Shown in pieces: positions 23,781 to 34,576 of a DNA stretch of 64,000 nucleotides. The translations under genes were made by a program, and so were the position numbers. Origin of the DNA: Balaenoptera acutorostrata. Its lineage: Eukaryota; Chordata; Mammalia; Artiodactyla; Balaenopteridae. Numbering within the stretch: position 1 is the first letter of the stretch; every line of letters begins with the position of its first letter. Location of the stretch: positions 33,507,389-33,571,388 of the forward strand of contig NC_080077.1 of the NCBI RefSeq assembly GCF_949987535.1. Direction: 5' to 3'. The notes under the pieces are model-generated. The model did not search any database. It saw only the letters and a program-made list of their open reading frames with translations, and was not told the DNA's origin.

Positions 23781-23837
23781 TGACCTGGGAAAGATGGTTA
23801 TAATAGTAACGAAGCTGGTGCACTGCTTTCATCTCAG
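23300..23837 (+). other. Probable first exon of an unidentified gene
   Basis: The right boundary is a near-ideal splice donor: exon end ...atctcag followed by intron start gtaaggagag at 23838. The left boundary is only approximate. The exon is GC-rich on the left and has several ATGs. An in-frame series starts at 23584 (weak context, cccgatgc) and again at 23794 (strong context, aaagatgg), and both read open to the donor. The exon could be wholly 5' UTR or carry the start of a protein. I do not recognise the gene and no downstream exon is evident in the remaining 40 kb, so the first intron is probably long. Confidence 0.55.
23794..23837 (+). CDS. Possible N-terminal coding start, partial
   Basis: ATG at 23794 has purine at -3 and G at +4. 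It opens 14 codons (MVIIVTKLVHCFHL) plus two bases before the splice donor, so the frame would continue in phase 2 into the next exon. The short peptide is hydrophobic at its start and unknown to me. The same frame is open upstream to an ATG at 23584. If the real start codon lies in a later exon, this is untranslated or a small upstream frame. Confidence 0.25.
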
Positions 23838-26800
23838 GTAAGGAGAGCAGCTTTGAGTGCTTTTCTCTTTCCACTGCATTTAGTATTAGCTCCGAAACCC
23901 ACAGCTGGGAAAGGTCTTTTAACTACTAGCGTTGTTCTCACGTTACAAGTTTGTTTCTAACGAAGTCTGGGAAAAAAGAGTTTTTGTGTGATTTAAAAAA
24001 TCCTTTCGGGTTGAGGTTGAAAATAAGCATTAGTGTTCTTTCTTACCTCTGTTATTCTTGACCCTGTCCCTGACCTGTTGGTAAAATTTAAGCCTCTATT
24101 TGCAAGATGAGGTTAAGGGTACTTTTTTTTCCTTTCAAAGATGCCTGGGATATTCTAGGGAAGGGTACTTTCCATATGGGCAAACGGATATTTTAATTGG
24201 TAGACTTTTCGGGATGATTATGATTTCAATTACAGCCAAGAGGGAATAATTAATAATATTAAAATTGAGCATCAACTTTGATCAGCATTGAACTTAAGCT
24301 GACTAGAGGAAATATTCATACTATGCACATTTACCTGGTTATTTGTAAAAACAAAACAAATGTTTGGGGTTTACGCTTGAGAAATAAATAGGAGCCCACA
24401 AATTTGAAGAAAAACAAAAAATTAGCACCCCTCCTATTCTTTGAGTGTTGAGCAGGAGAGCGTCTCTACAGAATCGTCAGTTCAAAAGTAAAGAAACATT
24501 TTCAAAGTGTAGCTTTGTGGTTGCAAATTAACATTTTTGCTGGAAACTGTGGAGCCAACATCTTCAGATGGCTCTTCATATAAAGAAAAAATAGAGGAGG
24601 TTTTCAGATGTAAACCCAAAACATTCAAATATATGTATTTAACTCAGTGCTACCAAAGAAAAACTATCAAAATGCCATGTAATAATAGCTAGTTTCAATT
24701 TATGTTAATTTAGCTGGAGGTTTTGAGAGAAAGGATCACTTTTCCAAGTCAATCCCAAATTAATAAGTTAATAGTAGGTCTACAAGTATTGCCTAACATT
24801 TAGCAATTATAATCAAATGGGGCAGAAGAATGTTTTCTTTATAATCTGGTGTCAGATTTCTTTATTTCCTGCTTAATCTAAAGATAAACTTATTAATAAC
24901 AATTCATTTAAAACAGTATAGGCTATTTTTCTAAGACATCAAAGGACTTTTTCGTATCAAAACTAAAACCCCCAAATTACAAATCTTGCAGTGATAAAGA
25001 GGAAGAAAAGACAAGGAAATACTTGATATTGAGTGGTAAATGCTTAACTGAAAAATAGTTGGAATCTCTGGACAGATTATTGCCTATAAAGTCTTCTTTT
25101 TAACATAGCTTAGCGTTTGTGATGCATTCCCTTGTGGGCCCATTTAACTTTGAACAAGTAAGCAGCCTCTAGGAAGAAAGGGTGAGGATTCAGGCTTGGG
25201 CAGAGCTAAAAATTTCTATTTCTAGTTTATTCTGGAGGGACAGGAACCCAGCTGCATTCAGTCAACAGACTTTGTTCTACAGATGCAACCAGGTTCTTTA
25301 AAGTCTCGTTATTAGCCTGGGAGCTGGGAGAAATCCATTCCTTCCTCCCATTTTGGTGTGAATATCCTGACTGTATGCATTCCTAGCACCCCAAGTTCTG
25401 AGCTCTCAGCTGACCTGTGACAAGACATAATCTACCTGGGAACTCTGATGGTAATAGTCTGGTTTCTGACCTTTAGCTGTTCATGCTAGCTGAGTTTGCA
25501 GATCCTCACCCCAGGGGTCCCTCGGTGGAATTAACATAAGAAGCACCATTTTTAGAAGCTCCCAAGGACCCAGGATTTTACTGAGAAAAACCGTCTCCTG
25601 AGGCCTACCGCTGTTCTTGGTCTCTTTCAATGGATGGTTTCTGGGAAGTCCCCCCCCCTCCCCCATTATCAGCAGTGATTATTCCTGTTCTAGTTAGACA
25701 TTAAGTTTGTTCTAATGCTAAGAACCCCAATCAGCAGCTGCCTAGAATGATGCCTTAATGATCGAGCAGTTTGAAGAAGAAGAAAACAGGAGAGAAGTCA
25801 TTCCAACATTTGGATTTTGAGAAATAAGGAGACAGTTCTGTTCCTTTCTCTGCTTCTCTCCCCTCGCATCCAATTACGACACACAATAAGGAGTAAAACT
25901 CTCCTCCAGTGCAAAGTGAGGATGGTGCTGGGGCCATGGCATCCTCTGTGTCTGTCACTATCCTGTCCCAGCCCCACTATCCACCGCTGGTGTCTCTTCA
26001 TATGAGATAGAAAACAAAATGTGAGTTTTACAAACTGCCTTAGAGTGAGTTGGTGTGTGAAGCAAATGCTTGAAATAGAATAAATTTCATTTTCCCTTTT
26101 AACAGTTGAATAGTTCTAGAACTTCAGTCCTAATACATATGTTTCCTTGTCTTTTCCTTTATTAAGGAAGAACATATGTCTGCCTCTATTTCTACCACTG
26201 TTTTTGAGGTAGACTCAACTAGTGTTTAGGATTAGAGCATGGCTCAGCTGTAGTTCATTCTCAAAGCCTGGGTCAGTATATACCCCACATATTTTTCAAT
26301 AGAGGGACTACATGATCAGAAATGTTTTATTTTAATAATAATATAGAACTTTTCCATCTATCCACCATCATATTTTTTGTAGCAGTCTAAAAAGAGCTAA
26401 TCAACTATCTTGTATAGCATAAAAGGTGTTAGTCCTGGTCACTGGTTACTTTTGATTTAATAAATGAATTCCATTAATTAGGATGACTCTTAGCTTTGGT
26501 TTTAGCATCTTAAGGAGAGGAAAATTGTACCTATACAGAACTAGAAATACTCAAACATTAACTGGAGGCTGGGCAAGAAGCCAGAAATATCAAACTTCTG
26601 GAGTTGATATATTCGTGTCCAAAATTCCAGGGATTCTGTGTCGTCTTCAAAGGGCATAGTTAGTTTTCAGCCCAGCCAGCAACTTTCAGATTGTCACTTC
26701 TAGAAATTCAATTTGGGAACATAGGTACCTCCTAAGGTTTGAGGGTGGTATTGTTTCTCTGTGACATATTTTCTGCGGAATTGCTCAGCAATGTGGGGGG

Positions 26801-28285
26801 AGGACGGGCAGGGAGGAGGTAAGGGGGGAGTCTCTGCTGATATCTTTTCAAAGGTGCAAGCCTAGTTGGCCTCTGAATATCTGCATTTCTTGGATCAAAT
26901 CAGTCTATTTTCCACTCCCTCCTCCTACATCTTTAAGTTGCTTATATTATTGTGTTTGAATGTCTTGCTTTTATCAATTTTTAAAAAGTTGTAAGCTGTT
27001 GCAGAGTTAACCTGATGAATCTCTTAGAAACCTTCAGTTCTAAGAAGTCACCCAGTAAAGACATTCAAAAGAAGAGATGTAACTAAATCCCCATTTTCTG
27101 CTTCTACTACCGTATATCACACAAACTGGCAGTGGTGATGCCATGGCATGATGAGAAGGAAAATGCACAATCTTAATCACTTCCTCAAGCACATTATAAA
27201 ATAAACTTGAAGGCAATATTCAGATAAAAGCTTTCCAGCTGATAACTTTTTTCCTTCTCCCTTACGAAAGGTTTATTGATCACCTATATGATGAGTGATA
27301 CTCAGGATACTCAAGTGATACTCATGTCCCCAAAGATAGTAAATCATAATCCCACCACCCAAACTTAATCACTTTAATATTTTTGGTATTTGTCCAATAG
27401 AAAACTTAGAAAATACAGGGACCTATCCCCAGAAAAAATAAAATATTCCGTAATCTTATCACTTAAATTTACAGATAATATTTTTGGTATCCTACGAACT
27501 CTTTTTGAAGCCAATATATTATTTTTAGAAAACTAGTTTATTCTGGATATGATGGCAAAAACATCTCTTTTGGCTTTAATCAACCAGAAAATGTCTGCTT
27601 TAAGTCTGAATGGAAAAACAAGTTCATGTGCCACAAGGTCACCTTATTAATTCATTAAATATTTTCCTGCACATCAGGGGCTGGGGCTTTATGACCTGTG
27701 GTGTATGGTCTCTGAATAAACTGTCCCCTCCCATATCCCACATGTGTACCACTACATTCCTTGGGGTTAGCAAGGCTGCATTTGACCCTCCGACCTAATA
27801 TGTGCGTTGTATTGTTCACTATACCTGCTTTTACAAAGACTTGGGTACTAGATCTCTCTTGTGTCATTTTTGGAGTCTTTCACTAAGGGTAGCCCAGTGA
27901 AAGGCTAAAACTGATAGGCTTGCCCTGGCCTGGAGAGGACCTAGAGAAATCCTGGGGCTGGGAGGACCAAACATTTATTTTTTCTAGGTTTTGCCCTTAG
28001 GCCTTCAACTTTACAGAGGGACTTATCAGTAAGGGAAGAACTGGCCTTCCTCCAGGCAGTGGACACCAGAAACATGAAAGGGAGAGATCTTGCAGTGGTC
28101 TCCAATGAATCCCTGAGAATGTGCTCATTGCACCTCTTACTCTGGTTTCAGAATACATTTTATAGGTGTGTCATACCTCGGTTATTAAAACTGTTAGTAC
28201 TTTTTGTTTGCATTGTATTTTCAAACTTTCAGAGTGCTATCATATAGGTTACTCTATTAAATAAACAGTTGAGAACTATACTTCT
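23838..28285 (+). other. Putative start of first intron; no exon recognised
   Basis: The stretch begins with the donor gtaaggagag and is AT-rich, with few clear repeats in the first 3.5 kb, which is unusual here and consistent with promoter-proximal intron sequence under constraint. Homopolymer C lies at about 25649-25664. At 27310-27530 there is weak L1/MER-like text. Frames at 25481-26005 overlap on both strands and are not convincing exons. Confidence 0.4.
26794..26832 (+). other. G-rich run, possible G-quadruplex
   Basis: Runs of six, three, three and six guanines lie within 40 bases (ggggggagga, cgggcaggga, taaggggggag). The last loop is about nine bases, so this is a loose match to the four-run quadruplex pattern. 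It lies on the presumed sense strand of the first intron. Confidence 0.5.
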
Positions 28286-28289
28286 TTAT

Positions 28290-28950
28290 CTTATCCCAAA
28301 CACCTGAAATTCAACATAGACGCAACAGACTAACGTTTATCTTTGCATTACAAGCTTGCTTCTCCTGCTGTAATTCCTGACTTTATCTGGTCTAAAGTCT
28401 CCCAAATGAGAAAGGGGAGAATCTCCTTTAGCTCTTTCTTCTCCATCTGATCGGAAATAATGTCTATGCAAGTTCAGAAAAGCCTCTCAAATCTTTTCCT
28501 CCCATCCATTCTACTGGTCTCTGTTTTGGTTCAATCAACTCCTTCCGTCTTTCCCTGGGTCTGTTAAGCATTCTCCTGTAATACTCCCCTCTTTGGTCCT
28601 CTGTGCTGCAGCCAGAGTGATCTATTGGGGCTTTTTAAAAATTTAGATGTTTGACCATGATGGTTTCCAGATTGTACGATACAGTGCTACATATCCGGAT
28701 CATCTGTGAATTTCTCAGACATACAAGGTACATCTCAGTTTGCCTTCATTTTCTAAGTTTGTTTCCTTCGCTTTCTCATTGTTTTACCCCATGGTCTAGC
28801 TATGTTGATCTTTTCTTTGTTTCTTTAATGTGTTAATCTTGAGCCTTATACCTTGCACCTGCTGTGTCCTCTACTGCAGTATCTTTCTCCTTCCTCTCCA
28901 AGTGGTGTATCCTATTCATTCCTGAAGATCCAGACCTAATTTATCTGTTT
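28290..28950 (+). repeat. L2 LINE 3' part
   Basis: Sense L2 text with gtgctgcagccagagtgatct at 28605 (the L2 'cagccagagtgatcc' landmark), then a pyrimidine-rich stretch ending ttcctgaagatccagaccta. Decayed and without frames. Confidence 0.6.
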
Positions 28951-29010
28951 CTTAGCTTCTCCTGAAACATCTTAGCTTCTCCTGAAACATCTTAGCTTCT
29001 CCTGAAACAA
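28951..29010. repeat. 20-bp minisatellite, three copies
   Basis: The unit cttagcttctcctgaaacat is present three times head to tail. The first two copies are identical and the third differs only in the last base. It grew out of the L2 3' end and, being so uniform, is recent. Confidence 0.95.
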
Positions 29011-29089
29011 TCTGATTAATATTAAAGCTGTTTCTTTTTTTTTCAGTAGCCACTCAATTAATGGTAGTTTATTCATTTTGTGTTAATAC

Positions 29090-29235
29090 ATAATATATAT
29101 TGTGTGCCTTCCCCTTGCCAGATACTACATTAGTTCTTGAAGATACAGGAATGAAAAAAGATATGGACTTGCTCTCCATGAATGTGCAGTCTAATGGCAA
29201 GACACCTCCAAAGTGAGAGACTCGACAGGGTCAAA
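29090..29235 (-). repeat. Possible L2 3' fragment (antisense)
   Basis: tgtgtgccttccccttgcca, gatactacattagttc, gatacaggaatg and catgaatgtgcagtctaatgg follow the antisense L2 3'-end order. Confidence 0.4.
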
Positions 29236-29532
29236 GCAGGATGCTGTTTGGGGTCGTTATTACTATTGTTATTACAGAGTTTGGTCCTTCTTTAGACCAG
29301 GCTTCTTTCTTCAGCCCTGTAGGCAATTAGTCCACTTAATCCTGAAACCATTTGCAGAGGTCCATGAATTCAAGGGCCAGATAGTGTGACTTATTGGAAT
29401 AGAACCATCATGACTGGAACAACAATATAGTATCAGATGTCTCACTGACATTATTTTTACATTCTAAGATTGCTCAACCAATAGTCCTATCAGGTCTCTT
29501 TTCTCATTACCTGCATAGGGAATACTGTTTTC

Positions 29533-30110
29533 GTTTGTTTGTTTTAATAGACTTTCTTTTAGAGTACTTTTAGGTTCATAGCAAAATTGAGATGATGATA
29601 CAGCCATTTATTTCCCATGTACTTCCTGCCCTGGTACATACACAGCCTCTCCCATTATCAACATCCCCCATCAGAGTGATACATTTGTTACAATTGATGA
29701 ACCTACATTGATACATCATAATCATCCAGAGTCCATACTTTACCATAGGGTTCACTCTTGGTGTTCTACTTTCTATGGGTTTGGACAATGTATAATGACA
29801 CATATCTATCATTATGATATCATTCAGAGTATTTTCGCTGCCCTAAAAGTACTCTGTGCTCTGCTTATTCATCCCTTTCTTCCCTCTCACCAATCCCTAG
29901 CAACCACTGATGCTTTTACTGTCTCCAGAATTTTGCCTCTTCCAGAATGTCATATAGTTGGAATCATATAGCATGTAGTCTTTTCAGATTGGCTTCTTTC
30001 ATTTAGTAATATGCATTTGTTTCCCATTGTCTTTTCATGACCTAACAGCTCATTCTTTTTAGTGATGAATAATATTCCATTGTCTGGCTGTACCATAGTG
30101 CATTGTTTCT
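29533..30110 (-). repeat. L1 3' end (antisense)
   Basis: Complement of the L1 ORF2 end and 3' UTR: cttttagagtacttttaggttc, cacagcctctcccattatc, ccctagcaaccactgatgc, ttgcctcttccagaatgtc, gatgaataatattccattg. About 580 bases, full of indels. Confidence 0.85.
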
Positions 30111-30374
30111 TTCTAATTATTTTTATTTTTTTCTTCTGTTGGACTTGAGTCTCTGGGGGCGAGGGCTTTGATGTTTGGTTCCAGGCACATAGTATGCACC
30201 TAATTAATGGTTACTGTGTGAATAAGTGATAGGCACAACACTTTCCTCTTTCTCTCCTTTTCCTCATGTCTGTCCTTCACCTGGAAGCAGCTTCCAGACT
30301 GGATAAGTTTGTGCTCGTGGGAGAGAGTGCATTTCATTCTGTTTTTTTCGCACCTAGTCTGCCATCACTTCTTA

Positions 30375-30590
30375 AACCCAGCAGTCAGTAAAGTACAGCT
30401 CTTGGGCCAAATCTGGCCTGACACCCATTTTTGTAAATAAAGTTTTAATGGAACCCAACCACACCCATTCATTTGTGTATTGTGAATGGCAGAGGAGTGG
30501 TTGAGACAGAGACCATTTGACCTGCTGTGCAAAAAACATTTACTATCTGGCCTTTATAGCAAAAGTTCTCTGACCTCTGCGCTCACCCGG
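30375..30590 (+). repeat. hAT-Charlie-type DNA transposon remnant
   Basis: The blocks cagtcagtaaagtacagc, gggccaaatctggcctgac, ttgtaaataaagttttaatgg, cccattcatttgtgtattg, gagacagagaccatttgacc and actatctggcctttatag occur in the order of a common nonautonomous hAT element. The exact subfamily is not assigned. Confidence 0.65.
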
Positions 30591-30821
30591 GAAGGAGCTG
30601 GTGTCTGAGATCAGGGTGGCAAAAGTGATTGCTTGCAGGAACTTTTCCAAAGTATCAGCTGTTAGATCCTAATATGGAGTAATATGTTCCTGAGATTTAT
30701 TTCGACTTGTGTATTGAAGGTAGAAACTTTTTAAAAAAAAGTCTGGTGATAGGTCTGGTAGCTTTTAGTAATCACAAGACGGATGGTTTTGACCTAAGCA
30801 ATTTTTGGATTAAACAGCTAT

Positions 30822-31006
30822 CCTTAAACTTTAACATGAATCAAAATCACCTGGAGGGCTTGTTAAACTGCAGAGTGTTTCCCCTCCCCCCGTGAATTCC
30901 TAATTCAGTAGGTCTGGGTGATGTTCCAGAAACTGTGATGAAACAGGTGCCCAGATGTTGCTAATGCTGCTGGTCTGGGGACCATACTTGGAGAACCATT
31001 AGTTTA
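30822..31006 (+). repeat. MER5A-type hAT element
   Basis: 'aatcaaaatcacctggagggc', 'attcctaattcagtaggtctggg' and the closing 'cttggagaaccatta' match MER5A, a ~190-bp nonautonomous hAT-Charlie element. Its length here (about 185) is near complete. Confidence 0.8.
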
Positions 31007-31009
31007 GAG

Positions 31010-31175
31010 CAATACGGTTCTGAGCCTTAGTTGCATCTCAGAACCACCTAGGGAGTTTAGAGATTTTTATCTTAAAAATAAAACATGCTTGGGCCTCACC
31101 CCAGACTTACCAAGTCAGAATTTCCAGAGCTGGTCTGTATTTCAAAAAGAATAATTCTGAAGACTACCTAGTCGT
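31010..31175 (+). repeat. Second MER5A-like element, adjacent
   Basis: cttagttgcatctcagaacc, acctagggagtttagag, tgggcctcaccccagacttac and agtcagaatttccagagctgg follow MER5A order. It follows the first copy directly in the same orientation. Confidence 0.65.
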
Positions 31176-31512
31176 CTTTCTTTTAGAACTGTCATATGGG
31201 CTTTGCTGGTTAAGGTGTACATGAGGTGTTTTGATAATAACATAAACTTATTTGACAGTAAGTTTAAAACGGCAATTAGATATAGATGTTACATTCTTAG
31301 TTTTAAGTAAAACCATAAACTGGAATGTTGTATATGTATTACATTTGTCAGTGGACTGCAGAAAAACTGTAGTCCATAATGTACACTAAATTCAGCAAAA
31401 TTCTTTTTTTTCTTAGTAAATTTGGAGAGTATTTGTAAATTTTGTTTTTTCACTGTGTAAAATTAATTGTAATTCTATACTTGATAATCTCTCTTTTCAC
31501 TTTTCTTAAAAG

Positions 31513-31716
31513 TGAATGGGGATAACCAGCAAGGACCTACTGTATAGCACAGAGAACTATACTCAATATTTTAATAACCTATAAGGGAAAATAATCTGAA
31601 AAAGAATATATATATATGTATATATATATATGGAACACTTTGTATATAAAACTGAATCACTTTGCTGTACACCTGAAACTAACACAACATTGTAAATCAA
31701 CTATACTTCAATTTTG
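31513..31716 (+). repeat. Cetartiodactyl-type L1 3' end with TA repeat
   Basis: Sense L1 3' UTR: ataaccagcaaggacctact, tatagcacagagaactatac, then atatatat repeats (31604-31632), gaatcactttgctgtacacc and aactatacttcaatttt. Severely 5' truncated. Confidence 0.85.
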
Positions 31717-32320
31717 GGTGGGGAGTCCTGAACAGCTCACATTCTGCCATTTCTTCCATGGTTTCACTGTAGCAAATTTGAATGTTCAAGCACCTTCTAA
31801 AAATGGCTAGAAATAGCACAAGAGAGGTCTCCTTTCCTGGCTTTTCCTCCTCTGTCTTCAGAGAGAAAACATCCCTTACCATCTAGGTAGGTATCTTTTA
31901 AACAAAATAAAGCCCTGTTGCTCTGTACATGCTTTTGTTTAGAGATTTCAATTCCCCTCTACTGCCATTTCCCCCTACTCTAGAGCTGTGTTCATTTTAA
32001 TTTTGTTGATTGCTATTTGCAATGTTCTGAAGCTGAGTAGTATGTCAGAATACAAATAAGGCAAAACAACCATGACATAGTAAATGTCTAAGAACCACAT
32101 CTTCGGCACTTTGGCTGCTAATGTAGGTAGTAGCCTCGACAATCAGGAGCCACACAAAGAACTCTTAAGCCCTGTGTTTAGGATGGGCGAGCATTTCAGT
32201 CACGCTTTTGGTCTGCACTTAAAAAAAAAAAAATTATTTGGCCTTAAAAGGATAGGAATAAATACCAAGATTCGGATTTATAGATCCCCAAATACATACA
32301 ACAAAATAGCCATCAACTTC

Positions 32321-32965
32321 TTTTTTTTTTTAATTGAAGTATAGTTGATTCACAGTGTTGTACCAATCTCTGTTGTACAGCAAATTGACTCAGTTATACA
32401 CATATATACATTCTTTTTTTGTATTCTTTTCCATTACGGTTTATCACAGGACACTGAATACATTTCCCAGTGCTATACATTAGGACCTTGTTGTTTATCC
32501 ATTCTAAATGTAATAGTTTGCATCGACCAACCCCAAACTCCCGGTCCATCCCTCTCCCCGCTCGCCCCCCTGGCAACCACAAGTCTGATCTCTATGTCTA
32601 TGAGTTTGTTTCTGTTTTGTAGGTAGGTTCATTTTTGCCATATTTTAGATTCCACATATAAGTGATATCATATGGTACTTGTCTTTCTGACTTACTTCAC
32701 TTAGTATGATAATCTCTAGTTGTATCCATGTTGCTGCAAATGGCATTATTTCGTTCTTTATTATGGCTGAGTGGTATTCCATTGTGTATATATATATATA
32801 TATAGCCCACATCTTCTTTATCCATTCATCTGTTGATGAATGGATAAATAATTTTTTTCTGTTGATGGACATTTAGGTTGTTTCCATGTTTTGGCTGTTG
32901 TGAAGAGTGCTGCTATGAACATAGGGACGCATGTATCTTTTTGAATTATAGTTTTGGCTGGGTGC
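32321..32965 (-). mobile_element. Cetartiodactyl L1, 5'-truncated
   Basis: Complement of an L1 3' UTR and ORF2 end. It starts with poly-T, then taattgaagtatagttgatt and gtacagcaaattgactcag. It continues to ggctgagtggtattccattg and ccacatcttctttatccattc, and finishes inside ORF2 with ttgaattatagttttggctg. The left flank atcaacttc (32312-32320) recurs at 32967-32975, a likely 9-bp target-site duplication. A palindromic double of tccattcatctgttgatgaatgga lies near 32820. No intact ORF2. Confidence 0.88.
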
Positions 32966-32975
32966 AATCAACTTC

Positions 32976-33614
32976 CTAAATTACATAATTCTATATTATG
33001 GAATCATGATGATTACTAACATGAAGTGTCAGAATATGAATTTGACAAATGGCTTAGCAAGAATCATATTCTGAGGTATGGAAGAGCTCATTTATTAAGG
33101 GCGTTTGGATTAATTCAAGTTTGAAGTCAGCTGTCTTAAGTGAAAATTTTCACACTTTTTTTTTTCATTTCATTAGTAGATTAGGATACTTAGGAGCCAT
33201 TGTGAGTTACGTAGAAATGAAGAACTTTTATTCTTTCCTTTTCATGAACCCATGGATGTCACTTGCTCATGCCTCAATCTGTTCTACAAAGCGAGCTTTT
33301 ATTTGTAAGGACTCATTGTTACAACCTGTAGAAGGCAATAGTATTCAGGAAAACCCCAAAGTAATGAAGAATGTTAATTCATTATTCTGTGTTGTTCTTA
33401 TTTAAGCACAGTCATTGGAAGAGCAAGGGCTAGTTATTCAACTAGAAAAATTGATTGAAATAGAGACTCTTAATGATAATAACTTTTCTTAATGATAATA
33501 ATTTTTTTATTACCTCATTACTTTTTGCCTTTTTGAACTTCATTTCTCAAGTGGAAATGTTCTAGATTCCTGCTTTATACATAAGCAGGGCCACTGTTAT
33601 GGGCGTAGCTGAGG
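32976..33614. other. No gene recognised
   Basis: AT-rich. A short duplication of cttaatgataataa occurs near 33467 and 33489. The + frame at 33121-33405 has no recognisable domain. Confidence 0.4.
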
Positions 33615-33711
33615 GCTCTCCTTGTTTTGAGAGCAAAACAAAATACTTCTTGTTGCCTTTTGTTCTTGTTCATAGGAATGTTGTTTAGGTCAGTCGGCTC
33701 CCAAAATGAAC
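33615..33711. repeat. Duplicated ~97-bp segment, copy 1
   Basis: From gctctccttgttttgagagc to ggctcccaaaatgaac. It aligns without gaps to a second copy 333 bases downstream, at roughly 80% identity by eye. Shared blocks include aggaatgt, tttaggt and agtcgg. Origin unknown. Confidence 0.75.
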
Positions 33712-33947
33712 ATGCTTTGCCCATGCTTAGATGGGCCCTGTGCTTGGTTTAATGCTCTGCTGTCACCGTCTTGAAGTGCTTAATATTTTCTGAGCAAGGG
33801 GCCCCATGTTTTTATTTTGCACTGGATCCCATAACTAACGTAGTCAGTCCTGGCAACAGGAACTGTATCTTATTCATCTTTTATTTCCCTGTAGATTTTC
33901 AGCATTGTGCTGGATGCACAGATGAGTAAATGAATGAATGAATGAGT

Positions 33948-34044
33948 GCTCCCTTTGTTCTGAGAGGAAAACAAAGTAGTTCTTGTTTCTTTTTGCATTG
34001 CTGATAGGAATGTGGTTTAGGTAAGTCGGTTCCCAACGTGAATC
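33948..34044. repeat. Duplicated ~97-bp segment, copy 2
   Basis: From gctccctttgttctgagagg to ggttcccaacgtgaat, paired with 33615-33711 in direct orientation. The ~235 bases between the copies end in an L2-like tail with tgaatgaatgaatgag, so the pair either flanks or predates other insertions. Confidence 0.75.
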
Positions 34045-34206
34045 TGCTTCAGACGTTGTGAGGTGGATGGCTGAGGGGTTGGCAGAAGTGGCAGTAGTGA
34101 ATAAACTTTTAAAGAATACAGATTCTCTGGCCTCACTCTTCATCTTCCTGAATCAAAATTTCCTGAGAATAAAGGCCAGGAATCTGTGCATTTAAAAACT
34201 CCTCAG

Positions 34207-34522
34207 GGGCTTCCCTGGTGGCGCAGCGGTTGAGAATCTGCCTGCTGATGCAGGGGACACGGGTTCGAGCCCTGGTCTGGGAAGATCCCACATGCCGCGG
34301 AGCAACTGGGCCCGTGAGCCACAATTACTGAGCCTGCGTGTCTGGAGCCTGTGCTCCGCAACAAGAGAGGCCACGATAGTGAGAGGCCCACGCACCGCGA
34401 TGAAGAGTGGCCCCCGCTTGCCGCAACTGGAGAAAGCCCTTGCACAGAAACGAAAAAACCCAACACAGCCAAAAAAATAAAATAAATAAATAAATTAATT
34501 AATAATAATTAAAAAAAAAAAA
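34207..34522 (+). mobile_element. CHR-type SINE, 'gagaggcc' variant
   Basis: It starts gggcttccctggtggcgcag, with B-box-like gggttcgagccctgg. The body has the variant blocks gcgtgtctggagcc, gagaggccac and gaagagtggcccccg, and a long A-rich tail. It is flanked by a perfect 13-bp duplication aaaaactcctcag at 34194-34206 and 34523-34535. It shares this variant body with the copies at 48520 and 51124. Confidence 0.95.
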
Positions 34523-34576
34523 AAAAACTCCTCAGGTCCTCTCATACCTGGCACGGACTGTGGTCTTCTCCAAAGG

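Noticed and set aside
23327..23803. 158-codon + frame, the longest in the window, within the CpG-rich block
   Set aside because: It stops before the splice donor, lies in a different frame from the strong-context ATG, and has the Ala/Arg/Ser-rich composition expected from translating a CpG island. No domain recognised.
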